From Prado023 sp963818445 (GTDB lineage: Bacteria; Actinomycetota; Actinomycetes; S36-B12; CAIYMF01), in contig CAWFSG010000013.1 of NCBI GenBank assembly GCA_963818445.1, forward strand, positions 1 through 64,000: a DNA stretch of 64,000 bases, written 5' to 3'. Below the pieces are notes generated by a model. It saw only the letters and a program-made list of their open reading frames with translations, was not told the origin of the DNA and made no database searches. The position numbers and the translations under genes are program-made. Position 1 is the first letter of the stretch; each line of letters opens with the position of its first letter. Of the stretch, positions 7,903-16,340 are shown piece by piece.

Positions 7903-8882
7903 TGAAGGCGATCGAATGCCCCCGGTATGGGCCGCCGGAGGTTCTTCGGCTCATCCAGGTGGAGAAGCCCACCCCTGGCGCCGACGAGGTGCTGATCCGG
8001 GTGGTTGCGACCACGGTGCACGTGGGTGATGTGCGGATCCGCACGTTTGACGTGCCGCGCGGGCAACGACTCATGGCGCGGTTGGTGCTCGGTGTCCGCA
8101 GACCCAGGCACCCGATCCTGGGGATGGAACTGGCCGGTGTGGTCGAGTCGGTGGGAAAGGAGGTGACGCTGTTCACGACGGGGGATGAGGTCTTCGGGTT
8201 CACCGGCTGGCGTCTCGGGGCGTATGCCGAGTACACGTGCCTGCCCGAGAAGCCCAGGAAGTCGGCCGAGAAGGACGGCATGCTGGCCCTCAAGCCGACC
8301 ACCATGACGTTCGAGGAGGCCGCCGCCGGGCTGGCCACCGGGGGGATCGCGGCCTTGCGGCTCCTGCGGAAGGCGGATGTCCAGCCGGGGCAGGACGTCC
8401 TGATCTACGGCGCTTCGGGGAGTGTGGGCACTTATGCGGTGCAGTTGGCCAAGTGCTTCGGGGCCACAGTCACCGGGGTGTGCAGCACCTCCAATGTGCC
8501 GATGGTCACGTCGCTGGGGGCCGACCGGGTGATCGACTACACCCAACAGGACTTCACGCAGGACCAGCAGACCTACGACGTCATCCTCGACGCCGTGGAC
8601 AAGCTTGCGCCCTCGAAGGGCAAGCGGCGCCTGAAGTCCACGGGCGTCTACCTCAACATCGTCAAGCACTCCGGCTCAGCGGGGAGCGTGAGGACCGAGG
8701 ACCTGATCTTCCTCACCAGGCTCGTTGAGGACGGGAGGATCAGGGCGGTGATCGACCGGCGCTACCCGCTGGAGCAGATCGTCGAGGCCCACCGGTACGT
8801 CGAACAGGGTCACAAGAAGGGCCACGTGATCATCACCGTCGCCCCAAGGGTCGTCGCCGCGGCGGGGGACGCGACAACGTGA
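7902..8882 (+). CDS. Zinc-independent medium-chain dehydrogenase/quinone reductase, first of a tandem pair
   Basis: 326 residues. A GroES-like N domain (residues 5-120) lacks the zinc-binding Cys/His set and is followed by a Rossmann domain with the NADP-binding turn YGASGSVG near residue 166. The family (QOR-type MDR, NAD(P)-dependent enone or quinone reductases) reduces alkenes, quinones or aldehydes; the substrate is unknown. ATG start supported by GGAGGG. The stop overlaps the GTG of the following paralog by four bases (GTGA), so the two are co-translated and may form a heteromer. Both share the phrase GADRVIDYT. Confidence 0.85.
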   Translation: MKAIECPRYGPPEVLRLIQVEKPTPGADEVLIRVVATTVHVGDVRIRTFDVPRGQRLMARLVLGVRRPRHPILGMELAGVVESVGKEVTLFTTGDEVFGFTGWRLGAYAEYTCLPEKPRKSAEKDGMLALKPTTMTFEEAAAGLATGGIAALRLLRKADVQPGQDVLIYGASGSVGTYAVQLAKCFGATVTGVCSTSNVPMVTSLGADRVIDYTQQDFTQDQQTYDVILDAVDKLAPSKGKRRLKSTGVYLNIVKHSGSAGSVRTEDLIFLTRLVEDGRIRAVIDRRYPLEQIVEAHRYVEQGHKKGHVIITVAPRVVAAAGDATT

Positions 8883-9847
8883 GGGCCCTCGTGCAGGACG
8901 AGTACGGCGGCATCGAGGTCGTGCAGGTCGCTGAGGTGCCGGTCCCCCGTCCCGGCCCTGACGAGGTGCTGGTCACGGTGCGTGCGGCCTCGATCAACGA
9001 GTGGGATCAGGGCCTGATGCGCGGCACCCCGATCGTGAACCGGACGGGTGGGCTACGCCGACCCAGGCGCCGGACCCTCGGGTCCGACATCGCCGGTGTG
9101 GTCGAGGCGGTGGGCGGATCGGTCACCCGGTTCCGCCCGGGGGACGCTGTGTTCGGCGACCTGTCCGGGTGCGGGTTCGGGGCGTTCGCGCAGTACGCCC
9201 GCGCGCCTGAGTCCGCGTTGACGCCGATGCCGGGGTTCCTGACCTTCGAGCAGGCGGCGGCCGTGCCCCAGGCCGGTGGGCTGGCCGTCGCGGGGCTGGA
9301 GAAGGGCGGTCCGCTGCACCCGGGCCAGCGCGTGCTGATGAACGGCGGCGGGGGCGGGGTGGGCACGTTCGCCATCCAGATCGCGAAGGCGTCCGGAGTC
9401 GAGATCACCGGAGTCGACGGTCCGGGCAAGCTCGAGGCCATGCTCGAGCTCGGCGCCGACCGCGTGATCGACTACACGGGCGAGGACTTCACTCGCAGCG
9501 GCGAGCAGTACGACCTGATCCTCGACGTGGTGTGCCATCGATCGGTCGCCGAGTACGGGCGCGCGCTGCTGCCGCGCGGCACGTGTGGCGTCGTCGGCGG
9601 GAGCACTCGGCGGCTGGTCGGGGCGGCCGCGCTGGGGCAGGCCCTGCGGCTGTCTGGAGGCCGGCGCGTCAGCCTGGTGATGTACCGGGCCAACCGACCC
9701 GACGTGATGGACAGGTTGGTGCGCCTGATGGGCGAGGGCTCGGTGACACCGGTGATCGATCGGGTGTTCCCCCTGGACGAGGGCCGCGACGCCATGGCCC
9801 ACTACCTCAGCGGATCGTTCGCCGGAAAGATCGTCATCACGATGTGA
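8879..9847 (+). CDS. Zinc-independent medium-chain dehydrogenase, second of the tandem pair
   Basis: 322 residues, starting at GTG inside the stop of the previous gene. It has the same fold: GroES-like domain, then glycine-rich dinucleotide loop NGGGGGVG near residue 157. It shares GADRVIDYTGEDFT and a similar C-terminal VIDRVFPLDE with its neighbour, so the pair arose by duplication. No zinc ligands are seen. It ends three bases before the convergent zinc alcohol dehydrogenase. Possible cooperation with the first copy is inference from the overlap. Confidence 0.85.
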   Translation: MRALVQDEYGGIEVVQVAEVPVPRPGPDEVLVTVRAASINEWDQGLMRGTPIVNRTGGLRRPRRRTLGSDIAGVVEAVGGSVTRFRPGDAVFGDLSGCGFGAFAQYARAPESALTPMPGFLTFEQAAAVPQAGGLAVAGLEKGGPLHPGQRVLMNGGGGGVGTFAIQIAKASGVEITGVDGPGKLEAMLELGADRVIDYTGEDFTRSGEQYDLILDVVCHRSVAEYGRALLPRGTCGVVGGSTRRLVGAAALGQALRLSGGRRVSLVMYRANRPDVMDRLVRLMGEGSVTPVIDRVFPLDEGRDAMAHYLSGSFAGKIVITM

Positions 9848-9850
9848 GGG

Positions 9851-10864
9851 TCAGGGTTGGAGCAGCACCTTGATGGCGCGGCGTTCGTCCATGGCGCGGT
9901 AGGCCTCGGCGACCTCGGACAGGGGAAGGGTGAGGTCGAAGACCCTGCCGGGGTTGATCTGCCGGTTCCAGACGAGGTCGAGCAGGTGCGGCAGGTAGGC
10001 CCGGACGGGGGCTGGTCCGCCACGGATCCCCTTGTTGGCCCAGAACAGCTGGTCGGTGGGCAGGTCGCCATGGGGGACTCCGACCAGACCGATCAGTCCT
10101 CCCGGGCGGGCGCATCGGACTGCCTGGAGTCGGGCGTCCTCGGTACCGACGCACTCCAGGACCGAGTCGGCGCCGATGCCCTCCGTCAGCTCCCGAACCG
10201 CCGCCAGGCCAGCCTCGCCACGCTCGGCAACGACATGGGTGGCCCCGAACTCGAGCGCGACTCGTTGGCGTGCCTCATGCCGGCTCATGGCGATCACCGT
10301 GCTGGCACCCAGCTGGGTGGCTGCCAGGACACCGCTGAGCCCGACGGCACCGTCGCCGACGACGACCACGCTGCTCCCCGGCTGGACCCCGGCGCAGACC
10401 GCGGCGTGCCATCCGGTGCACATCACATCCGACAGCGCCAGCAGATCGGGGATCAGATCTGGGTCCGGCTGGCCGGGAGTCGCGAGCAGGGTGCCGTCCG
10501 CGTGCGGGATGCGGATCCGCTCGGCTTGGGCGCCGTCGAATCCGCCGCCGTGCTGGCAGCTGGCGTGCATACCCTTGCGGCACACCGGGCAGGTGTTGTC
10601 GCTGTACAGGAACCCGCCGACGACGAAGTCCCCGGGCGTGACGGTCGTGACCGCCGCGCCCACCTCCTCGATGATCCCGACGTACTCATGCCCGATCGGG
10701 GTCGGCTTGCGCCCCTCGGCGGTGCCGCGGTACGGCCAGAGGTCTGACCCGCACACGCAGACGGCGACGGTGCGGATGACCGCGTCGGTGGGCTCGATGA
10801 TGGTCGGATCGGCACGCTCCTCGAAGCGCACGTCCCCGGGTCCGTAGATGATGGCTCCTCGCAT
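9851..10864 (-). CDS. Zinc-dependent alcohol dehydrogenase family protein
   Basis: 337 residues of the MDR superfamily with both zinc sites: catalytic CVCGSDLWPY and GHEYVG, and a structural site built from the cysteines of CPVCRKGMHASC (usually four ligands; three cysteines are evident here). The Rossmann loop is VGDGAVGLSG. The subgroup resembles IMP-dehydrogenase-like or glutathione-independent formaldehyde dehydrogenase-like ADHs, but substrate assignment would be a guess. ATG start immediately precedes the conserved GAIIYGPGDVRFEE. It is convergent with the tandem MDR genes, making three unrelated-subfamily dehydrogenases within 3 kb. Confidence 0.85.
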   Translation of the reverse strand: MRGAIIYGPGDVRFEERADPTIIEPTDAVIRTVAVCVCGSDLWPYRGTAEGRKPTPIGHEYVGIIEEVGAAVTTVTPGDFVVGGFLYSDNTCPVCRKGMHASCQHGGGFDGAQAERIRIPHADGTLLATPGQPDPDLIPDLLALSDVMCTGWHAAVCAGVQPGSSVVVVGDGAVGLSGVLAATQLGASTVIAMSRHEARQRVALEFGATHVVAERGEAGLAAVRELTEGIGADSVLECVGTEDARLQAVRCARPGGLIGLVGVPHGDLPTDQLFWANKGIRGGPAPVRAYLPHLLDLVWNRQINPGRVFDLTLPLSEVAEAYRAMDERRAIKVLLQP

Positions 10865-11038
10865 GCCCCCATTGAACCCGGCCTTTCGCCGATGAGGCAG
10901 GGCCTGCCAGTACCCCCCAGGAATGCGTTCTCCACCCGATGAACCATTCCGCCGGGACCTTGCCCGCGGGGTGCGTCGGTTGGATCTCTATGCCAGATCT
11001 CCTGTCATGCGGTGGTGCGCCGTGCGGGGTTGTCCCGG

Positions 11039-11947
11039 TCAGGCGTCGGGTGCGTCGGCCGTGCCGTGGGCGGCGATGGCCTGGGCCTGTTGGGTTTGGT
11101 ACTCGGTGGCGGCCCAGCTGGCGAGCAGTGTGAGCGCGTCGGCGGACGGGGAGCCGGGGGCGGCCGTGTAGACGAACATCCGCAGGCCGGGGTCGCCGGG
11201 GAGGTCCAGGGCCTCGTAGTCCAGCTCGAGGTCGCCGACGACCTGGTGGTGCAGCCGTTTGGTGCCGGTGCGGTGGTAGCGCACGTTGTGCGCGGCCCAG
11301 CGGGTGGCGAACTCCTCGCTGCGGGTGGACAGCTCCCCGACCAGTTCGGTCAGGCCGGGGTCGTAGGGGGTGCGCCCGGCCTCGGTGCGCAGGATCGCCA
11401 CGATGTCATCAGCGCCCTTCTCCCAGTCGACGTAGAACTCCCGGGAGCGGGGGTCCAAGAACACGAACCGGGCGTTGTTCGCGGGGCGGATCGAGCTGGT
11501 GAACAGGTCGGCGTACAGGGCGCGACCCAGCCGATTGGCGGCGAGGAAGTCCATGTGCCCGTTGCGCACCCAGGCGGGAGCGTCGTTGATGGCGTCCAGC
11601 AGCCGCTGGATCCCGGGGCGGACCCGCTGCGGGGCCGGGCGGCGCCGGCGCTGGACCCCGGTGGCGTTGGCGGCGCGGGCCAGGGCGAACAGGTGCCCGC
11701 GTTCGGCGTCGTCGAGCTGCAGCGCCCTGGCGATCGACTCCAGGACCGCTTCGGAGGCGCCGGCCAGGTTCCCGCGCTCGAGGCGGACGTAGTAGTCGAC
11801 GCTGACCCCGGCGAGCATGGCGACCTCCTCGCGGCGCAGCCCGGGCACCCGCCGGCTGCCGCCGTAGTCCGGCAGGCCGGCCTGCTCGGGGGTGATCTTC
11901 GCCCGGCGGGTGGCCAGGAACTCGCGGATCTCGGTCTTGGGGTCCAT
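11039..11947 (-). CDS. XRE-type transcriptional regulator with MmyB-like ligand-binding domain
   Basis: 302 residues from ATG 11947. The N-terminal helix-turn-helix (about residues 10-80) contains VPGLRREEVAMLAGVSVDYY and RLERG, the hallmark of this actinobacterial group. The C-terminal two thirds (WVRNGHMDFLAANRLGRALY and onward) form the MmyB-like, PAS-related ligand-binding domain. These regulators often repress or activate an adjacent or divergent oxidoreductase gene; here the adjacent zinc dehydrogenase points the same way, 170 bases downstream. A poor Shine-Dalgarno leaves GTG 11953, two codons upstream, as an alternative start. Confidence 0.85.
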   Translation of the reverse strand: MDPKTEIREFLATRRAKITPEQAGLPDYGGSRRVPGLRREEVAMLAGVSVDYYVRLERGNLAGASEAVLESIARALQLDDAERGHLFALARAANATGVQRRRRPAPQRVRPGIQRLLDAINDAPAWVRNGHMDFLAANRLGRALYADLFTSSIRPANNARFVFLDPRSREFYVDWEKGADDIVAILRTEAGRTPYDPGLTELVGELSTRSEEFATRWAAHNVRYHRTGTKRLHHQVVGDLELDYEALDLPGDPGLRMFVYTAAPGSPSADALTLLASWAATEYQTQQAQAIAAHGTADAPDA

Positions 11948-12053
11948 GCCCACGACCGTACGACGTGCCGGAGCTCGGTGGGAGGTCCTGCCAGTACCTC
12001 TGTGCGGGGCGCTCTCAGACGCATTCGACGACCCCCGTCGAGGAGACGGCAGC

Positions 12054-12131
12054 ATGGCCCGGGTCCGTACGGACCCCAAGCACCGCATCAGCGACTACCA
12101 CGACACGTATGCCACCGGACGCACTGGGTAG
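12054..12131 (+). CDS. 25-codon frame upstream of the broken cupin copy
   Basis: ATG 12054 with GAGGAG about 8 bases upstream encodes MARVRTDPKHRISDYHDTYA and five more residues. Its end lies in the segment duplicated at 13263-13320, so it may be the tail of a lost gene or noise. It diverges from the XRE regulator. I give it low weight. Confidence 0.2.
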   Translation: MARVRTDPKHRISDYHDTYATGRTG

Positions 12132-12212
12132 GCACTCCATGAGCGGGCCTCACTGCTGCGCACGCGCTTCAGCGAGCCCCTCTCCTACACGATGCCGAGG
12201 ATGGAGACTGCA

Positions 12213-12344
12213 ATGGGCAATGAGGAGATCAGCAAGTTCGCGGCACCCGATGAGGTGCCGGAGTTCCCGATGGGGCAGGGCGAGGCCGTCGCCATCGGGG
12301 CTGGGTATGTGCCCCGGGGGACGGCGAAGGCAGGGCAGTGCTGA
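12213..12344 (+). pseudogene. Truncated duplicate of the downstream cupin gene
   Basis: Forty-three residues starting MGNEEISKFAAPDEVPEFPM align with MASAEFKTFAAPDEVLEFPL, the start of the intact cupin gene at 13390. The upstream DNA is also shared (CCACGACACGTATGC at 12098 and 13263). Similarity stops after about 30 codons, before any cupin barrel strand, so the copy cannot fold. Its TGA overlaps the ATG of the secreted protein gene (TGATG), so it might survive as a translated leader. Confidence 0.65.
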
Positions 12345-13129
12345 TGAGGACTGCCAAGCGGCACTGGGTTCTGGCGACGGCTCTCGTTGCCGCAGGTCTC
12401 GTGTTCTCGGGTACGCCGGCGATGGCAGCCGTATCCAGCATGGGGACGCCGAAGGGCTACACGTGCACCGGTGGTGAGATCCCAACAGGGGACTACGCCA
12501 GCATCACGGTCACGGGTGCCTGCTCCGTACCGTCCGGCGCTGTGATCAGCGTGGTCGGGAACGTGAACGTCCGGGCCGGTGCCGAACTCGACGCGCAGAG
12601 CGCGCCGTCGACAATCACCGTCGGCCACAACGTCACCGCGGCGGCAGGCTCGCTCCTCGGTCTGGGCTGCCAGCCGCCCTCCTACACCGGCAACTCGGGA
12701 CATGAATGCATCGTCGAGCCGACGGGACACTCGATTATCACCGTCGAGGGAAACGTCACGGGAGTCAACGCGGATGCCGTTCTGCTGAACGGGATCACGG
12801 TGAAGGGCAACGTCACGCTGATCGGCGGAGGCTCGGCGATTCCGTGGTCGATCAAGAACAACACGATCGGCCGCAACCTCACGGTGAGCGGGCAGACGAC
12901 TGACTGGCTCGGCGTGCTCTTCAACACGATCGGGGGGAACGCGACGTTGACCGACGTGACCGTGACCGACGTTCACCCGGGCGCCCCCGGCGTCTACATC
13001 GTTCGCAACTCCATCGGGCGGAACCTCATCTGCATGGGACTGACCCCGGGCGTGTCCGGAGGTTTCGTGCCCGGCAGCGTCAACGTCGTTGGCCGTAACG
13101 CGATCGGTCAGTGCGCCTCCCTGGTCTGA
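12344..13129 (+). CDS. Secreted small beta-repeat protein
   Basis: 261 residues from ATG 12344 (an in-frame GTG lies two codons upstream). A clear Sec signal, RHWVLATALVAAGLVF then FSGTPAMA, is followed by a mature part rich in V, N, G and T with repeated short strands such as VVGNVNVRAGAEL, VEGNVTGVNADAV and VKGNVTLIGGGS. The spacing looks like a right-handed beta-helix or similar solenoid. Four cysteines may pair in the extracellular form. Function is unknown. The gene sits between the truncated and intact copies of the cupin gene, as if inserted into one of them, and is followed by a strong terminator. Confidence 0.7.
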   Translation: MRTAKRHWVLATALVAAGLVFSGTPAMAAVSSMGTPKGYTCTGGEIPTGDYASITVTGACSVPSGAVISVVGNVNVRAGAELDAQSAPSTITVGHNVTAAAGSLLGLGCQPPSYTGNSGHECIVEPTGHSIITVEGNVTGVNADAVLLNGITVKGNVTLIGGGSAIPWSIKNNTIGRNLTVSGQTTDWLGVLFNTIGGNATLTDVTVTDVHPGAPGVYIVRNSIGRNLICMGLTPGVSGGFVPGSVNVVGRNAIGQCASLV

Positions 13130-13147
13130 CCTCGCCCGCGCAACGTC

Positions 13148-13183
13148 GGTCTGCCACCCCCGGCCCTGAGGGGGTGGCAGACC
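13148..13183 (+). terminator. Strong hairpin terminator after the secreted protein gene
   Basis: Perfect 14-bp inverted repeat GGTCTGCCACCCCC/GGGGGTGGCAGACC with an 8-base loop, 19 bases past the stop. Confidence 0.75.
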
Positions 13184-13389
13184 GACTGCGTGCCGGTCTG
13201 CCGCACCGTCCCGCGGCGCATGGGTTTCACGTTTCCTGACCCGTGGTCCTCACGAGCCGGCACCACGACACGTATGCGTGCGGGCCCACGGGGTAGGTGC
13301 CGACGAGCGGGCCTCGCTGCTAAGCCGACGCTGGAGCGAGGCCCGCCTCCCGACAGATCGGCGAGGACAACGAGGACAAGGAGACTGCG

Positions 13390-13752
13390 ATGGCAAGTGC
13401 TGAGTTCAAGACCTTCGCGGCGCCCGACGAGGTGCTGGAATTCCCCTTGGGGCGCGGCGAGATCGTCACCATCGGCGGTGGAAAGGTGCTGCGCATCACC
13501 CTCCAGCCGGGATGGCGGTGGTCAGATCATGTCAAGCCGACGACAGGGACCGAGCTCTGCGAGGCTCCCCACTTCCAGTACGTGATCTCCGGGCGGATCG
13601 CCGGCCGGATGGCGGACGGCACCGCGTTCGAGGCCGTGCCCGGGGACGTGCATGTGCTGCCGCCCGGACACGACGCCTGGGTGGTCGGCGACGATCCCGT
13701 CGAGGCGATCGACTGGGGCGGTGCCCACGTCTGGGGCCGGGCGTCGGAGTAG
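13390..13752 (+). CDS. Cupin-domain protein
   Basis: 120 residues forming one cupin barrel: LRITLQPGWRWSDHVKP, then HFQYVISGRIAGRMADG, then VPGDVHVLPPGHDAWVVGDD. The histidine set (H48, H61 and one near residue 94) could bind a metal, although the first motif is a variant. Small cupins of this kind include isomerases, sensors and enzymes of unknown substrate. ATG start; the upstream ACAAGGAG is well placed. A truncated duplicate of the 5' end lies at 12213. Confidence 0.8.
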   Translation: MASAEFKTFAAPDEVLEFPLGRGEIVTIGGGKVLRITLQPGWRWSDHVKPTTGTELCEAPHFQYVISGRIAGRMADGTAFEAVPGDVHVLPPGHDAWVVGDDPVEAIDWGGAHVWGRASE

Positions 13753-14234
13753 CGAGGCCCCGGACCTGCGCACCGCTTTCGCTCCAGTCTGCCTATCCTG
13801 CCGGAGATCGTGGACCACTACCTGGGGCTCATCGCGGGTGTCCCTGCGGCGAAGTAGTCCCGTCGGTATGGCCACCGCTACAGCGGGTACCAATCGGGGG
13901 GTGTCCCCGTCGCGGAAGCGGAGGGCCACCCAGGCCGGGCCCCACCGCGTGGTCTTCCCCCGCGCTGCGCGGTGGGGCTCCGCCCGTCTCCGGCCGTCGT
14001 CGGCATCTTCGCTGCAGGCGTCGGACCGGAACATCGAGACGCTGGCATTGCGTTCCCCGGCCCTGTTCACCTCGATTCCACCGGACCGGCGTATGGGCGT
14101 TGAACTGACGGGTAGGCGGCGTTAACCAAGCCTCCCGGTCCTTTCGCCAGCGCGGAACGGAGCGCCTGCGAACACCTGCCGAAGCCCGCCAGGGCGTGTT
14201 CCACGTCGTCCCCACAACGAGAAACGAGCACAAG
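13753..14234. other. Intergenic region with a hairpin and a gene scrap
   Basis: One frame just after the cupin gene encodes IVDHYLGLIAGVPAAK and a stop, which looks like the tail of a lost gene. A perfect hairpin lies at 13939-13978. The right part (about 14110-14234) should contain the promoter of the glycan operon; I see no convincing sigma-70-type boxes. Confidence 0.4.
13939..13978 (+). terminator. Hairpin downstream of the cupin gene
   Basis: Perfect 11-bp stem GCCCCACCGCG/CGCGGTGGGGC with an 18-base loop, 187 bases after the cupin stop. It probably separates that gene from the glycan operon. Confidence 0.5.
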
Positions 14235-15287
14235 ATGGACCTCACCCATGAAGACGCCCGAGAGCGGACTCCGGAGCGCACCACGGATCCACTCGTGTCC
14301 ATCGTCATCCCGGCCAAGAACGAGGCCCGCAACCTCGAAGAGGTCCTGCCTCAGTTGCCCTCCGTGCACGAAGTCATCCTTGTTGATGGCTATTCCACGG
14401 ACGGCACGGTGGAGACGGCTCGCGACCTGCTGCCCGACGTCCGCGTCCTTGCACAGACTCGTCGCGGGAAGGGCAACGCCCTCGCGGTGGGATTTGAGGC
14501 GGCCACGGGCGATGTGATCGTGATGTTCGATGCAGATGGGTCGGCCGACCCCCGGGAGCTGCCCTCGTTCGTGGGCGCGCTGGTCGCAGGCGCGGACTTC
14601 GCCAAGGGGAGCCGAAACCTGGACGACGGGGGAAGCGAGGACATCACCGGGATCCGGCACATGGGGAACCTCGCCCTCGTTCGCACCGCCAATGTGCTCT
14701 TCGGCACGCGATTCACGGATCTCTGCTACGGCTACAACGCCTTCTGGCGCGACGTCCTGGCGGCTTTCGAACTGCCTGCCACGAATCACGAAACCGGCAG
14801 TACACGCCCAGACAGGATGCTCTGGGGCGATGGGTTCGAGGTCGAGACCCTCCTGAACTGCCGTGCCGCCACCGCGAGACTGAAGATCGTCGAGGTCCCC
14901 AGCGTGGAGCTGCCGCGCATCCACGGCGAGAGCAACCTCAATGCTCGTGTGGACGGGACCCGGGTCCTGCGCACCTTGATGACGGAGTGGAAGAGGCATC
15001 GTGTCGCCGCCGCCAAGGCCGTCCTCGACCTGACCGAGGTGACCAACTCGACTCGTGACTTCGTGGCCGAGGCACCCGCTGCGCCAGCGCTGGGGCGACC
15101 CGAGATGGTCGAGCACGAGCACGATCCGATGAGCGCCTCGATTCCCTGGCCCCGAGTCGGTGGAGCCGGTGACCAGTCGCACAACGTGCACCCCCTGCAC
15201 GAGGACGACATGACCGTGAGGAGCAGGTTCGACCTTCTTGGCGCAGTCAGCCTTGACGAGGACATCCCCGTCAGCGAATCGGCCTGA
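14235..15287 (+). CDS. Family 2 glycosyltransferase (first of the glycan operon)
   Basis: 350 residues from ATG 14235; an in-frame GTG 13 codons upstream is possible. The GT-A fold is evident: VSIVIPAKNEARNLEEVL, ILVDGYSTDGT and the metal-binding VMFDADGSADPRE. There are no membrane helices. The fold resembles dolichyl-phosphate mannose synthase-type GT2 enzymes, which transfer a sugar from a nucleotide sugar to a lipid or glycan in the cytoplasm. The last 80 residues are acidic and of low complexity. It leads a plus-strand series of eight genes with short gaps or overlaps (to 21800) that together look like a lipid-linked polysaccharide pathway. Confidence 0.85.
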   Translation: MDLTHEDARERTPERTTDPLVSIVIPAKNEARNLEEVLPQLPSVHEVILVDGYSTDGTVETARDLLPDVRVLAQTRRGKGNALAVGFEAATGDVIVMFDADGSADPRELPSFVGALVAGADFAKGSRNLDDGGSEDITGIRHMGNLALVRTANVLFGTRFTDLCYGYNAFWRDVLAAFELPATNHETGSTRPDRMLWGDGFEVETLLNCRAATARLKIVEVPSVELPRIHGESNLNARVDGTRVLRTLMTEWKRHRVAAAKAVLDLTEVTNSTRDFVAEAPAAPALGRPEMVEHEHDPMSASIPWPRVGGAGDQSHNVHPLHEDDMTVRSRFDLLGAVSLDEDIPVSESA

Positions 15288-15377
15288 CGGTCGTCTGAGA
15301 TGACGCAGGCGCCCACCGGGCACGCGCCACGAACGGGTGGCCACAGCCCACGCGTTCAAAGGAATCGGGGTCCACAC

Positions 15378-16340
15378 GTGAGCATCACCGTCACCGCCAT
15401 CCTTTGCGCCTACACGCTGGATCGTGCCGACCAGCTCATGGCTGCCCTCGAATCCGTGCGAACCCAGGTGCCCCCGCCCCGCGAGATCCTCGTGATCATC
15501 GACCACAACGAGGAGTTGCTCGACTGGGTGCGGGCTCAGGTGTCTGGGTACCCGGAGGACTACGGCATCAGCGTCGTCCCCAGCACGGGCCCCCAGGGCC
15601 TCTCCGGCGCCCGCAACACGGGAGTCGAACTGGCAACCGGCGATGTCGTCGCCTTCCTGGACGACGATGCAGAGGCCGAACCGGGCTGGCTCGCCCACCT
15701 CGTCGCGCCGTACTCCGATCCCGCCGTCGTATCCGTCGGCGGCTCGGTCGTACCCGCGTGGGAGTCCCATCGTCCCTCGTGGTTCCCGGAGGAGTTCGGA
15801 TGGGTGGTGGGATGCTCCTACCGCGGGCAACCCACGAGGTTGGGACCCGTCCGCAATGCGATCGGCGCCAACATCTCCTTCCGCCGCTCGTCGTTGATCG
15901 CCGCAGGCGGGTTCTCCGACGGGGTGGGGCGGATCGGCGCCGATGCCCGTGGCTGCGAGGAGACCGAGGCCTCCATCCGGGTCAGCCGACAGGTGCCTGG
16001 TGCTCGGGTCCTGCTGGAACCGGCTGCACGGGTCCGGCACTGGGTACCGCAGCAGCGGACGACGTGGACCTACTTCCGACGCCGGTGCTACGCCGAGGGC
16101 CAGTCGAAGGCCGTGGTCGCTGACCTCGTCGGGCGCGGTGATGGCCTCGCCTCCGAGCGCGACTACGTCCGGTCCACCCTGCCGTCGGGCGTGGCGACCG
16201 CCGTCTCCAGCGCCTGGCGTCACCGCGACCCCAGGCGAACGACTCCCGCCGCCGCCATCGTTGCAGGCCTGTTGGTCACTGCCACTGGGTATGCGCTCGC
16301 CTCAGTGAGAAGCCCACGAAAGAGAAGGACGTCCCTGTGA
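15378..16340 (+). CDS. Family 2 glycosyltransferase (second)
   Basis: 320 residues from GTG 15378, chosen because the GT-A fold starts right there (ITVTAILCAYTLDRADQLM) and a GGGG box precedes it; ATG 15300 would add 26 residues of unlikely sequence. The nucleotide-sugar and metal motif is FLDDDAEAEPGW, preceded by GARNTGVELATGD; an acceptor-side EETEASIR motif lies near residue 198. The C-terminus carries a hydrophobic stretch (AAAIVAGLLVTATGYALA), possibly a membrane anchor. The stop overlaps the next gene by four bases. Confidence 0.85.
   Translation: MSITVTAILCAYTLDRADQLMAALESVRTQVPPPREILVIIDHNEELLDWVRAQVSGYPEDYGISVVPSTGPQGLSGARNTGVELATGDVVAFLDDDAEAEPGWLAHLVAPYSDPAVVSVGGSVVPAWESHRPSWFPEEFGWVVGCSYRGQPTRLGPVRNAIGANISFRRSSLIAAGGFSDGVGRIGADARGCEETEASIRVSRQVPGARVLLEPAARVRHWVPQQRTTWTYFRRRCYAEGQSKAVVADLVGRGDGLASERDYVRSTLPSGVATAVSSAWRHRDPRRTTPAAAIVAGLLVTATGYALASVRSPRKRRTSL

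Noticed and set aside
14067..16223. 718-codon minus-strand frame across the two GT2 genes
   Set aside because: Antisense shadow of two convincing GT2 genes with GT-A motifs on the plus strand.
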